NCBI RefSeq assembly: GCF_002788215.1
Contig: NZ_CP024845.1
Span: 2,728,001-2,792,000, forward strand
Direction of reading: 5' to 3'
Source: Halohasta litchfieldiae
GTDB lineage: Archaea; Halobacteriota; Halobacteria; Halobacteriales; Haloferacaceae
DNA length: 64,000 nt
Under the pieces are notes generated by a model. The model had not been told where the DNA came from and made no database searches. It was given only the letters and a program-made list of their open reading frames with translations. This document shows, one piece after another, positions 26,729-35,888 of this stretch; positions within the stretch are counted from its first letter, which is position 1; each line of letters opens with the position of its first letter. The position numbers and the translations under genes were made by a program.

Positions 26729-28127
26729 CAGTACCTCACAAAGCATCCTCGGCTAGCTGTTTCTGCGGCCTGAGTTCTGTGTCGAAGCGGTTGTACTGAC
26801 GGTCTCGACGAGAGAATTACGGACGGATCGACGGAGAGCTGTCGCTGTCGGCGGCGGTCAGCCGCCGACGCGACAGCGTCGCCACTCACTCCGCTGGCTT
26901 GCTCGGTCGGTGGTTAGCGGTGGAATCGGTCGTCAGGTGGCCGATTCGCGGGGACGGCCCGACGCACCGCGAGGGCCGTCCACGCAGCTCGTCGAATCAT
27001 ATTGACGAACTCCTTGTACGGCCACCACCAGAGGCGACGCCCGCCTCGGCGGGGCGTCGCCACATACTCGTAGTGAAGGTACCGCCAGACGTTCTGTAAG
27101 AGGAGACTCACCACCACGTACAGCAGCCGTACCGTTGGATCTCGTGTTGTCGTTGTCGCTATCGCTTGCTCAAACAAGCGATAGCTTGACTCGATACCGA
27201 AGCGTTTCGAGTAGTGGTATCGAGCGTCCCGTGGTGAGTCGATGAACGGCGCGTCAGCGGCGTAGCCGTGACGCGCCACACCGTTCTCGTCATACTTCCC
27301 ATTTAGGTACGTACAGTCGATGTAGACGGGAAAATCGACGGTCCAGCTGTGACCGTCGAGTTTCCCCGTCAGATCATGCTGAATGACGCGACTCCATCCT
27401 TCCGAGAGCTCTTGCTGAATCGCCTCACCCCACCGGATGATCGGGATCACGTACGCGTAATTGTGCGCCTGAAGCAGCGTGAGACACTTACTGTCGTAGA
27501 ATCCGCGATCAAGGTAGACGGCCTTGACCCCGGCGTCAAGGCCGTCGAGGACACCGAAGAACTCAGCGAGGACACTACTTGCGGTATCGCCGTCTTTGAG
27601 ACGGCGTACCGCCAGCGTGTAGCGTTTGTTCTTCACACGCGCGTAGAGTGTGGCATAGGCGTGGAACGCAGTGGTTCCACGCTTCGCTACCGAGTGATAG
27701 AGGCCGTCTGTGTCGTCTTCGTCACCGTAGTAGGGCCGCAGGTGGAGGTCTGCGCAGACCTCCACCTGTTCGGGGAGCAATTCATCGAGATCCTTTCGCA
27801 GGAGCGTGTTAGCGACTCGTTCGAGCCGTTCCGGCTCGAACTTCGTCCGAAGATGGTAGAGGACCGTGTTCCCAGCGGGTGAGTTCTGGCTCGACGCACA
27901 GAGCGTAGAGACAGAGGTCCCGTCGGCGCAAGCGCCGACGAGGACCTCATAGATGTCTTCAGCAGTGATTTCAGCGTTATTGGCTAACGAGAGCGAAACT
28001 TCCTCGTCAAGGCGGTTGACGAGAAAGTTAAGAAGCTGGTCCTCGTGGATCTCACCGTCTGCTTGTTTGGTTTTAGACACACCTTCAGCAAGCAGACGTT
28101 CTAACTAAGCGGCTTTGTGAAGTACTG
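26729..28127 (-). mobile_element. ISH3-family insertion sequence
   Basis: The element is about 1399 bp. Its terminal inverted repeats match at 15 of 16 positions (CAGTACCTCACAAAGC at 26729-26744; complement of CAGTACTTCACAAAGC at 28112-28127). The adjoining 5-bp words differ (ATCCT left, AAAAT right), so there is no target duplication. This suggests recombination or an adjacent deletion after insertion. Confidence 0.85.
26914..28080 (-). CDS. ISH3-family transposase
   Basis: A 388-residue transposase with the typical haloarchaeal ISH3/ISH27 sequence: an N-terminal helical region (EDQLLNFLVNRLDEEVSLSLANNAEITAEDIYEVLVGA), catalytic Asp in VCADLHLRPYYGDEDD, second Asp in VKAVYLDRGFYDSKCL, and Glu in RFGIESSYRLFEQA. 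Length and motifs are complete, so the enzyme looks intact. Confidence 0.92.
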   Translation of the reverse strand: MSKTKQADGEIHEDQLLNFLVNRLDEEVSLSLANNAEITAEDIYEVLVGACADGTSVSTLCASSQNSPAGNTVLYHLRTKFEPERLERVANTLLRKDLDELLPEQVEVCADLHLRPYYGDEDDTDGLYHSVAKRGTTAFHAYATLYARVKNKRYTLAVRRLKDGDTASSVLAEFFGVLDGLDAGVKAVYLDRGFYDSKCLTLLQAHNYAYVIPIIRWGEAIQQELSEGWSRVIQHDLTGKLDGHSWTVDFPVYIDCTYLNGKYDENGVARHGYAADAPFIDSPRDARYHYSKRFGIESSYRLFEQAIATTTTRDPTVRLLYVVVSLLLQNVWRYLHYEYVATPRRGGRRLWWWPYKEFVNMIRRAAWTALAVRRAVPANRPPDDRFHR

Positions 28128-28182
28128 AAAATACGCTGACCGTATTCTGTCGAAAAAAGCCTCTGATAAGGGCTTTAATAAA

Positions 28183-28557
28183 ATGCTTGGACGGATGACC
28201 CTAGGAGTAGTCCTCGTTTTGGGTTCGTTGATCTTATACAATCTTGATATTGTCGGAAGTATAGTTTCGACGGTCGCCATGCTGGTTGGGTTCTATTTGT
28301 GCATCAAATACCTCCAAGAGACGTTGATCCGCGATTGGTTTAGAGTTGAGGGATCAAGTCGACCAGTAGCCTGGGACGTCGCAGCTCGTGGACCGTTACT
28401 TATCCTCCCGTTAATTCTTATGTCAGGGGATATCGGCAATTTCCGACTCATCTCTGGTATAGAAATCCTTGATATTCTGTTATTAGCACCATCAATAGTT
28501 GGTGCAAGCTATATATTCACGAAGAGAAGGGCAGTACGAAATTCGCTTCCTTTCTAA
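28183..28557 (+). CDS. Small membrane protein, unknown function
   Basis: A 124-residue hydrophobic protein with about four membrane segments (LGVVLVLGSLILYNLDIVGSIVSTVAMLVGFYLCI, GPLLILPLILMS, ILDILLLAPSIVGASYIF). Start at 28183 or at the ATG 12 bp further on. It lies just beyond the right end of the ISH3 element. No family recognised. The 240 bp that follow contain no gene. Confidence 0.55.
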   Translation: MLGRMTLGVVLVLGSLILYNLDIVGSIVSTVAMLVGFYLCIKYLQETLIRDWFRVEGSSRPVAWDVAARGPLLILPLILMSGDIGNFRLISGIEILDILLLAPSIVGASYIFTKRRAVRNSLPF

Positions 28558-29479
28558 ATCTTTGTTACTAAGATAGAGATTTCATATAATGGGGTCATCT
28601 GAGAGAGATTGTGTACAGTCGAGAGGAATTAGTAACAATAAGTCAAAAGCACCAAGAGTGGGTTATAGGGCACTTGAGGTAGGCTGCTCAGATCATTTCG
28701 TAGAGGCTATATTCTAAAATCGATCCCTCTGTTGCGACTGCCGAAGTGAGTCGTTCCACAGACCGCAATAGACGCTACGACCGCTAGAATTCCATTTATC
28801 GATCAACTATAGCCACCATAATCTCACAGACAATTCTTCGATAGGCATCATAAACTAGTCCAGAGAGATTGGCAAACCCAATCAGATGTATCGTTGCAGG
28901 TATCCAAAGCAGAAACAAATTCCCCGCTAGGGATTCGGGATTCATCTCTTGGGTCCCACCGTCTATGATGTGGTCTGATGAGACGATCAGCAGTGACTCA
29001 AAGATCCCCAATAACAGGTTAGATGACTCAGAAATCGATTCGAGATATTGACCGATACTGGTTAGATTATAGTATACTGTGTTGAATACGATAAAGATAA
29101 CAACATATGCCATCACAAAGGCGACGATCGATATCTGCAACCGTCTCTTGATATCTACCTGTTTAAATTCGGAACCAGTAGGTAACGGACTCTGTGACGT
29201 ATGGGTTCCAGAATACGGTGGCAGAAAGACTCCCTGTAATATATGGAAATTCTTCCGAACTAATTGGATTACTCGGATAGCAACGAATACACTAAATCCT
29301 AAGGAGAGTGCCCCAACATAGTACTGAAAATGAAGAAAGTAGATTGAGATTTGTCCTCCTTGATCTCCCAGCGACCACACTCTGTAGATCCAAAATAGAT
29401 TTCGAGGGATTGCCACGAACACAAGCCAGATAGAAACGAACGTAAGAACGAGTGCGATTGGCTTGGAACCCGTTGAGAT

Positions 29480-30416
29480 GGCTCTGGTGAATCGCCAGAA
29501 GGCGTTTGATTTCACGGTTTCACGGCTCGCTTGATGTTGTAGACCGCACACATCAGAACGATCTCACGAAATTCGCGGTACCACGCTCGGGCACGCACCG
29601 CGTGGCCGAGCGTTCGCTTAATCGTTGAAAAGACGGTCTCAGACAGCGCTCGTTGGCCGTACAGAGACTCATCGATGCGCGCGTTATGCGCGCAATCGAC
29701 GGGTCGGAACTCACGGTGCTTGATCAGCGGTCTCACGCCTTCTTCGCGCAATTTCTCGCGTAATTGCATCCAATCGTAGCCTTTGTCGGCGGCGAGGCTG
29801 GCAATCTCGCCCGCGTTGCGGCGGGCGAGTTGCCAGCCGATCTGCGTGTCGTGACGTTTCTCGGTCGTACAGTGAACGTCGAGTACAGCTTGTGTTTGTG
29901 TATCGACGAGAGCGGTCGTTTTCAGTGTTTGAACGCGGTAATTCGTGCGGCGGCAGTAGTGCTTGCTGGCGGTTTCACGGTCGAAGAACGTCGCGTCCAT
30001 CGCGGCGTGATCCGCGGTGTCGTGCAGCTGCGCCGAAAGGCGCAGCAGCACTCGCCAGATCTTCATCTGTAACCTGTCAAACGACTTTACTAGCGTCGAG
30101 TGATGCGGGAGATCGCCCTCTTCGAGGCCGATTTCGGCCAAAATATGTGGCATCTCGCTCAAGAGATCGAGCGCCTCGCGGTAGGATTTCTCTAGGTAAA
30201 TCCGGAGACAGTGAAGCGAAACGACGGCGTAGTCGGCGAAGCCCCCACCCCCTTCGGGGGCGGCGGCTTCGCCTCGGCCACCAACAGCATTTTTAGCTAA
30301 CGACACCGCCTTGCTCGTGAAGCGGGAGATCTTCGACATAGGCATCGACAGTCTCCCGCTTCAACTCCTTTGAACTGACGACCTATCCCGACGCAGTGTG
30401 GCGATTCACCAGAGCC
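29480..30416 (-). mobile_element. IS5-family insertion sequence
   Basis: A 937-bp element with 18-bp perfect terminal inverted repeats (GGCTCTGGTGAATCGCCA at 29480-29497; complement at 30399-30416) and an 8-bp target duplication GTTGAGAT (29472-29479 and 30417-30424). It is inserted in a membrane-protein gene that can be rebuilt exactly. Confidence 0.92.
29512..30345 (-). CDS. IS5-family transposase
   Basis: A 277-residue DDE transposase. Catalytic Asp in HAAMDATFFDRE, second Asp in IASLAADKGYDWMQLREKL, Glu in QRALSETVFSTIKRTLGHAVRARAW. The preceding IKHREF...HNARIDESLYGQR stretch is typical of the haloarchaeal IS5 group. The frame is complete with perfect element ends, so it may still move. 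Its relative at 59166-59530 is truncated. Confidence 0.9.
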   Translation of the reverse strand: MPMSKISRFTSKAVSLAKNAVGGRGEAAAPEGGGGFADYAVVSLHCLRIYLEKSYREALDLLSEMPHILAEIGLEEGDLPHHSTLVKSFDRLQMKIWRVLLRLSAQLHDTADHAAMDATFFDRETASKHYCRRTNYRVQTLKTTALVDTQTQAVLDVHCTTEKRHDTQIGWQLARRNAGEIASLAADKGYDWMQLREKLREEGVRPLIKHREFRPVDCAHNARIDESLYGQRALSETVFSTIKRTLGHAVRARAWYREFREIVLMCAVYNIKRAVKP

Positions 30417-30448
30417 GTTGAGATCAAGTTCTTGGTTTGTGCTCTCAT

Positions 30449-30755
30449 CCTAACAGTATCGTCAAAATTCAGCTATATAATTAATACGTAACAAGACGAT
30501 CAACGAGAGACGTTAAAATCCTTGGTCACACCTTTTTGATGTCGTTTTTGCATTAAACTGGTCGACTATCTACCATTAGTCAGAACGTCTAAAGTGTACC
30601 TTCTGTAGTCGCGGGGTGCTCTTAGTGCAGGTTGTCGACCACGACTCCCAGAAGTGCGTCGTCGTACTGAACACAGTCGACGCTTGAACAGTATCACAGT
30701 CACCCAGGTACATCCGGGGAGTACCATTAACAGGATACAGTGAAGAGCCGACAGT
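30449..30755. other. Intergenic region with no recognised gene
   Basis: About 300 bp between the rebuilt start of the split membrane gene and the small gene at 30756. No frame shows coding bias. An AT-rich stretch near 30470-30490 may be the old promoter of the membrane gene. Confidence 0.4.
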
Positions 30756-30995
30756 ATGCAATCAGAAACTGAAATTATAGATGAAATGGAGACAGTCGAG
30801 GAGGGAAGTGAAGTACTCTGGAACGGGCGTAAACATACCCAGACCGTTGTCGACGTCGCTGAGAATTCGTTCGAGGTGGAAGGCAACCGAGGCGGCCACT
30901 ATCGATTTGTTCCAACGGGCACTGATGGCCCATATCTCACGAACCTCAATAGCGGCAGAGACTATGATGTGGATGAATTCCACTTCATTCGGTGA
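30756..30995 (+). CDS. Small hypothetical protein
   Basis: A 79-residue acidic protein (MQSETEIIDEMETVEEGSEVLWNGRKHTQTVVDVAENSFEVEG...). The sequence EGSEVLWNGRKHTQTVVDV, then GGHYRFVPT, looks like a small SH3-like beta barrel of the sort found in short haloarchaeal proteins of mobile DNA. Function unknown. It precedes integrase remains. Confidence 0.55.
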   Translation: MQSETEIIDEMETVEEGSEVLWNGRKHTQTVVDVAENSFEVEGNRGGHYRFVPTGTDGPYLTNLNSGRDYDVDEFHFIR

Positions 30996-31029
30996 CCAGT
31001 GTCTCGGGAATCGACGCACCCTCGAATAG

Positions 31030-31602
31030 TCACTGGGCTCCGTCGACGATCTCAGGTCGGCGTGTTACTCGACTGGTGCAGACTACCTCCAGCAGCGCAA
31101 CGAGGCGATCATCGGCCTCATGTACGACACCGGGCTCCGGGTCGGCGAACTGGTGGCCGTCGACGTGGATATGCTCAGAGAGGCCAACAGCGTACTGTAT
31201 GTTCCGACTGAAATCCAGAAAGACTACCCGAACGACAACGAGCCCGCACCGGCGACGTTAGAGCTGGCCTCAGACGTTACACGGCTGCTGTCGTCGTACC
31301 TGAATAGTAGGTGGAAGGAATCGCCGGCGTTGTTCCCCTCACGGTCGAGCGACCGGATCACTACCCAGGGCGTACGGAACGCGATCTCGAAGGTTACTAA
31401 GGAGGCCGATGTCGAGCCGTATCTGGTCGACGGAACCCGTGGTGATCCGGGTGACGTGACGCCGCACGCGCTTCGTCACAGTGTCGCCTACCGGATGATG
31501 AACGCCGAAGAGGGTAACACGTTATACGACGTGCGGAACCGACTGCGGCACCGAAGCATCCAAACGACCGAGCAAGTCTACGACCATATTATTCGAGTAT
31601 GA
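31030..31602 (+). pseudogene. Tyrosine recombinase (XerC/D-type), catalytic domain only
   Basis: The frame is open from just after a stop at 31027-31029, with no start until ATG at 31120. It encodes a C-terminal catalytic domain: first Arg in YDTGLRVGELVAVD, His-x-x-Arg in TPHALRHSVAYRMM, later His in RLRHRSIQTTEQ and Tyr in VYDHI. All catalytic residues are there, but the N-terminal DNA-binding domain is missing, so this is a remnant of a larger integrase. From 31120 it could still give a 160-residue protein. It overlaps the following gene by its stop. Confidence 0.7.
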
Positions 31603-31953
31603 GTGACGACGATGATGTCGCCCCGAGAACCCACGTCCCGAGGGTCATTATCCCGGTTTCAAGACAACAAATGGCACTATGTCCCCGACGAACTTGTACA
31701 GACGATATCGCTGGGCCCTGGAGGTGATGGTGAGGACGGTCAGGACTGGGTGCTAACGTCCACGCCGAAGAAACGAGACCCAGACGACCGGGAGAAGGTA
31801 CTCGTTCGGTTGACGCCCCGTGTGCTCCACGAGTTCTACATCGAAGTGAAAGACCTTGATGTTGGGACCCGGCAGATGGGCCACCGTGCCAAGTGTGATC
31901 TCTGCGGTAAGATGTGGTTTGGGAACGTCTGTGACGCAGTCGACGTAGAGTAA
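31603..31953 (+). CDS. Small protein with a Cys-pair C-terminus, downstream of integrase
   Basis: A 116-residue protein from a GTG start, directly after the integrase stop. The N-terminal 20 residues look unlike a normal start. An ATG at 31599 in another frame (MSDDDDVAPRTHVPRV) would look more natural, so a frameshift near the start is possible. The rest (KWHYVPDELVQTISLGPGG, EKVLVRLTPRVLHEFYIEVKDL, then KCDLCGKMWFGNVCD) ends in a partial zinc-binding Cys cluster. Function unknown. Confidence 0.5.
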   Translation: MTTMMSPREPTSRGSLSRFQDNKWHYVPDELVQTISLGPGGDGEDGQDWVLTSTPKKRDPDDREKVLVRLTPRVLHEFYIEVKDLDVGTRQMGHRAKCDLCGKMWFGNVCDAVDVE

Positions 31954-32302
31954 GACTACCGTGCCTCGACAGTTCTTTGTTCTGTATTACTGAATAGGTT
32001 ATATAATTGAACAGTAGGTCTCAATATCACAGTGGTACGTTCATAGTTCAAATTATGTTGTTTACAATGAACTTATGACTGTAGTCTATGACAGAGAAAA
32101 ACGACCCTAGACGCAGAGACGCAACGCGACGAGACATCGAGCGACTGGGGGTCGTGGGGACAACAGTCCGAGACCGTCTTCATGGGCGGCACACAGTGGG
32201 AGACCCACGATGGAAACATGGATGTGATTTATTCCTAAGGAGTTCCTCGATGAGACTACAGAACTGCACGTCGACTATCCCACCTTCACCAACCCTACAT
32301 CA
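31954..32302. other. Intergenic region, at most one doubtful small ORF
   Basis: An ORF at 32088-32306 (MTEKNDPRRRDATRRDIERLG...) lacks normal haloarchaeal composition in its second half and is not counted as a gene. The region is otherwise AT-rich near 31980-32080, probably promoter DNA. Confidence 0.4.
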
Positions 32303-32701
32303 ATGACTTCCCTTCCGTTTTTGTCGACAGACCAGCAGTCGACGGCGATCGCCCTTGTCATCGGCGTCAGCTACCTTCTTATACTGTACTTTCTTGCTCG
32401 CCGTGGCGGCTACGAACTCGCCGCAGACACCCCCCAGCAACGACTGCTATATCTCGTCTGGATCGGCTTCGGTCACCTACTCTTGGCTGCTGTGCCTGCT
32501 TATTTGCTCGTTGAATATAGCTTTGTTCTGCCGAGTGGTATCTTCGTTATGATCGCTGGCTACGCAGTCTCCGTAGAACTCGCTGGCAGTGCCGACAGCT
32601 CGCTTTCGATCTATGGTATGTTCTGGCTTGCCCCAATGGTCATTGTACTCATCGCTGCTGGAATCGAATATGTGCTCCGGTCGATTGTTCTCTCATACTA
32701 G
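32303..32701 (+). CDS. Membrane protein, unknown function
   Basis: A 132-residue protein with four predicted membrane helices (STAIALVIGVSYLLILYFLA, LLYLVWIGFGHLLLAAVPAYLLV, VLPSGIFVMIAGYAVSVEL, MFWLAPMVIVLIAAGIEYVL). No family recognised. It stands alone between integrase debris and the ABC transporter operon. Confidence 0.6.
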   Translation: MTSLPFLSTDQQSTAIALVIGVSYLLILYFLARRGGYELAADTPQQRLLYLVWIGFGHLLLAAVPAYLLVEYSFVLPSGIFVMIAGYAVSVELAGSADSSLSIYGMFWLAPMVIVLIAAGIEYVLRSIVLSY

Positions 32702-32967
32702 GTGCATTCTTGTGTTTGACACACAATCGAGAAGCGACAACAGAGGGTCATCAATCGACTAAGTGTCGACAGAAACGTGGATCTATTCATATTCTAGATA
32801 TGCTCTATTTTGAGGATACAAACATTGACGATAGAACCTGTATCATTTTCACCATGTCGCATATATTCTGTAGCACTACTGAGTAGTACGCCAAGATATG
32901 TTCTCTATTTATTAGTCTATTGTCAACATACCAATTATTTTGTGCAAATATTTACCCCGTTAACACG

Positions 32968-34128
32968 ATGGTTAACAACGATTTGCAAACGACAAGACGA
33001 CGGCTTCTTGCTGGAAGTAGTATCGGATTGGGTGCCACACTAGCAGGCTGTCTCGGCGGCAATGAGGATCGTAATAGTAGTTCCAATGGTGGTGGGGGTC
33101 AGGAGTACGAAGTAGGATACGACGACTCTCAGACGACCGTCAGTGCGTCGCAGTTCCCAACGGACGAACAGTTGTATATCTATTGTGTGCAGTCCGGCTG
33201 GATGAACTGGCCGTCGGTGATGGAAGCATTCAATCAACAGTACAATGTCGAAATCAACGACAACGATCGATCTTCGGGAGAAGCTCTCCAGGATGCCCGA
33301 TCGAACGCACAGAATCCGACCCATTCAGCGTTCAACGGTGGCTACAGTTATGCCCTCCAAGCGATGAACGACGGGCTTACCCAATCGTACAAACCGGCGA
33401 ACTGGGACAAAGTCCCTGACGATGCTAAAACAGAGAATGGCCACTGTACCGGGACGCGGAAAGTCACGACTGCCCTCACATACCGTCAAGACCTGTTCGA
33501 TGAACGGGGGATCGACAAACCCGAAACGTGGGAGGATCTGCTCCACCCTGACATTATGCAGGACCTGGCGCTTCAGACCCCACAGGCTGCAGTCGGTCTC
33601 GCCGCGGCGCTGTCGATCAATAACGCTCGCGGTGGCTCCTTAGACAACGTCCAGCCAGTGGTCGACTATTACACCGAAATTCAGGAAGGTGGTGCAGAGT
33701 TCACTGACAACTTCCTCGCACAGTTCACCCGTGGCGAGTACGGATCGTTTATCCGCTACGACTACTCGGGGCTTGATTTGAAATACAATAACGATGATTT
33801 CGCTGAGGAGGATGTCGGTGTCGCTCTCTTGGGGGGCGAAAACGGCAATCAGGGCGCGTTCAATGCGCTGTACGGCTACGCCCTACTCGCAAACGCCCGA
33901 AACCCCGAGGCGGCGAAGCTGTTCATGGACTACGTCCTCTCCATAGAGGGCCAGCAGCATTTCACCGACGCCTACGTGCGACCGATCCGGGCTTCCGAGA
34001 TGGAACTGCCCGACGAATTCCCCGACCAGAGCCGCTACGACGAGACGGAGTTCACTATCGACCAACAGACACTCGTCGAACAGCAAGAAGACGTTATCCA
34101 AGAGATCACGCGTGGCGCTGGCCTGTGA
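32968..34128 (+). CDS. ABC transporter substrate-binding lipoprotein, AfuA/PotD-type
   Basis: The 386-residue protein starts MVNNDLQTTRRRLLAGSSIGLGATLAGCLGG: a twin-arginine signal followed by a lipobox (LAGC). It would be exported folded and anchored to the cell surface by lipid at the Cys. The mature part has the type II periplasmic-binding fold seen in Fe3+, 2-aminoethylphosphonate and polyamine uptake (LTYRQDLFDERGIDKPETWEDLLHPDI, NAFNALYGYALLANARNPEAAKLFMDYVLS). ATG at 32968 was chosen because it places the signal at the N-terminus. It is the first gene of a five-gene operon ending in a phosphoesterase, so a phosphorus-containing ligand is plausible. Confidence 0.88.
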   Translation: MVNNDLQTTRRRLLAGSSIGLGATLAGCLGGNEDRNSSSNGGGGQEYEVGYDDSQTTVSASQFPTDEQLYIYCVQSGWMNWPSVMEAFNQQYNVEINDNDRSSGEALQDARSNAQNPTHSAFNGGYSYALQAMNDGLTQSYKPANWDKVPDDAKTENGHCTGTRKVTTALTYRQDLFDERGIDKPETWEDLLHPDIMQDLALQTPQAAVGLAAALSINNARGGSLDNVQPVVDYYTEIQEGGAEFTDNFLAQFTRGEYGSFIRYDYSGLDLKYNNDDFAEEDVGVALLGGENGNQGAFNALYGYALLANARNPEAAKLFMDYVLSIEGQQHFTDAYVRPIRASEMELPDEFPDQSRYDETEFTIDQQTLVEQQEDVIQEITRGAGL

Positions 34129-34131
34129 GCA

Positions 34132-35052
34132 ATGAGCGTTGATGTAGACTCCGTTATGGGGCCCTTGGGTCGGCTGCCGAGTACAGCCAAGAACATCGTG
34201 TGGCCGCAATCGGAGCGGCAACGGGAGCGCCGTCGTATCGTTGGGCTCTGTCTGCCCTTTTTGATCCTGCTAGTATTTTCAGGAATTGTCCCGCTGACCG
34301 AGATGTTTCGGATCAGTTTTTCCGAGGCCCGGCTCGTCACCGAGGGGTTTACTGTCCAGTATTACGAGCAGCTCATCTTAGACCCTTACTACCGAACAAT
34401 CGCGTTCAACACGCTCTGGTTCGGATTGGCAACAACAATCACGTCGATTGCGATTGCTGTCCCAGTGGCACATGCCCTCGCAAAGTACGACCTTCCAGGA
34501 GAGTCGGTTATACTCACGATTCTCTCGTTTCCAAACAGTCTACCCGGTATTGTTGCGGCGTTCATGATCATCGTCCTGTTCGGAAATACAGGATTGATTA
34601 CCAACATTATCGCCGGGTTCTCGGGACAGTCACCGATCAACTTGGCCATCGCAACGAGCGTCGGCGGGCTGTTTTTGGCTTACCTCTACTCAATGATTCC
34701 GCGGGCGCTGCTCTTGCTCCGGGGGACGTACGCGGAGGTCAATACCGACGCAGAGGAGGCAGCCCGAAGCCTCGGTGCAACACCGTTCGAAACGTTTCGG
34801 TACGTCACGCTCCCACAGATCAAACCAGGTCTGATCGGAGCGTTCGTCCTCGTGTTTCGGACTGCACTGGCGATCTTCGGGACAATCCTCATCTTAAAAA
34901 GTCTCCTTGTCTGGACGCTCCAGATCGACCGGGAGATCGCGCAGGGATTTAATATCGCCCAGGCCTCGGCAATGGCAACAGTCTGGTTCGTCTTCGTCTT
35001 TGTGTTCACGCTGATCGCGTTGCGCTATACGAGTGCGGAGGTGAGTCTCTGA
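34132..35052 (+). CDS. ABC transporter permease 1
   Basis: A 306-residue permease with about six membrane helices (LCLPFLILLVFSGIVPLTEMF, TLWFGLATTITSIAIAVPVAHALA, VILTILSFPNSLPGIVAAFMIIVLF). The EAA loop contacting the ATPase is clear (EEAARSLGATPFETFRYVTLPQIKPGLIGAFVLVF). It begins 4 bp after the lipoprotein gene and its last base is the first base of the next gene. Together with permease 2 it forms the membrane channel. Confidence 0.88.
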   Translation: MSVDVDSVMGPLGRLPSTAKNIVWPQSERQRERRRIVGLCLPFLILLVFSGIVPLTEMFRISFSEARLVTEGFTVQYYEQLILDPYYRTIAFNTLWFGLATTITSIAIAVPVAHALAKYDLPGESVILTILSFPNSLPGIVAAFMIIVLFGNTGLITNIIAGFSGQSPINLAIATSVGGLFLAYLYSMIPRALLLLRGTYAEVNTDAEEAARSLGATPFETFRYVTLPQIKPGLIGAFVLVFRTALAIFGTILILKSLLVWTLQIDREIAQGFNIAQASAMATVWFVFVFVFTLIALRYTSAEVSL

Positions 35053-35885
35053 TGGCTTCATCGATCCCGCGAAGTAGCCTCTCGGCGCGATTCGGACGGA
35101 CATTCATCAAAATCGTCTTAGTTACCACGCTCGTCTTTCTCTCGCTGCCAGTTGTCCTGACGTTCATTAGTTCCTTCGCCGCCGAATGGATCGGCCCACT
35201 GCCGAGTGGGTTCCTGACATTCGGTAATTGGAACGATGTTATCACCGGCACCGATGTCGGTGCAGATGTCTCAGTTGGCTCCTCGCTGTTGTACAGTGCG
35301 GGGCTCGCCTTAGGCGGCGTCATCATCAATATCTGTGTCGGCGTGCCAATCGCATATGCGATTGCACGCTACGATTTCTGGGGGCGAGACTGGGTCAACG
35401 TGTTCGCCATTCTCCCGCTGGCACCGGGAATTATTCTGGGAATCGCGTTCCTGCGGACGTATCCCGATCTGTCGACCTCCGGTATCGCGCTCGTGATCGG
35501 CTACTCGCTTTTAAAATCGCCGTATATGGTGATGGCCGTCCAGTCAAGCTTTCAGTCGATGGATCTCCAACAGATCGAGGAGAGTTCTCGCTCGCTGGGG
35601 GCCTCCTGGATTCGGACGTTCCTGACAGTGATCGTTCCGAACGCGAAGGAGGGCATTATCGCCGGATCGATTATCAGTTGGACGCTCGCGGCGGCGGAGT
35701 TCAACTTCTCGTATATCGTCTACTCTCGCGGGACGCCGCCGCTGTCGATCTTCCTCTACAACAACATCACGAACGCCTCGTTTCTGAACGCCGCCGCAGC
35801 CGTCTCGGTGTTCTTCCTGCTGATCGCGCTCGTGACTATCGCTCTGCAGATCGTCGGCAATCAAGCCGCAATACGGAGGCTGTAA
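35052..35885 (+). CDS. ABC transporter permease 2
   Basis: A 277-residue permease with six membrane helices and an EAA loop (EESSRSLGASWIRTFLTVIVPNAKEGIIAGSIISW). Its start codon shares a base with the stop of permease 1, so translation is coupled. It belongs to the same PotB/PotC-like family and completes the heterodimeric channel. Confidence 0.88.
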   Translation: MASSIPRSSLSARFGRTFIKIVLVTTLVFLSLPVVLTFISSFAAEWIGPLPSGFLTFGNWNDVITGTDVGADVSVGSSLLYSAGLALGGVIINICVGVPIAYAIARYDFWGRDWVNVFAILPLAPGIILGIAFLRTYPDLSTSGIALVIGYSLLKSPYMVMAVQSSFQSMDLQQIEESSRSLGASWIRTFLTVIVPNAKEGIIAGSIISWTLAAAEFNFSYIVYSRGTPPLSIFLYNNITNASFLNAAAAVSVFFLLIALVTIALQIVGNQAAIRRL

Positions 35886-35888
35886 CTC

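Larger units (their letters stand above)
28796..30448 (-). pseudogene. Membrane protein gene split by an IS5-type element
   Basis: The larger part (28796-29479) encodes hydrophobic segments (PIALVLTFVSIWLVFVAIP, YYVGALSLGFSVFVAI, VAFVMAYVVIFIVFN, LFLLWIPATIHLIGFANL). The frame continues across the element: excising 29480-30416 and one 8-bp target copy gives MRAQTKNLISTGSKPIAL, with an ATG at 30448. The original protein was thus about 240 residues with four to five membrane helices. Now the frame runs into the IS, giving a foreign N-terminus. Family unknown. Confidence 0.7.

Noticed and set aside
32088-32306. Plus-strand frame MTEKNDPRRRD...
   Set aside because: First half is plausible but the second half is not protein-like; kept only as a note in the intergenic entry.
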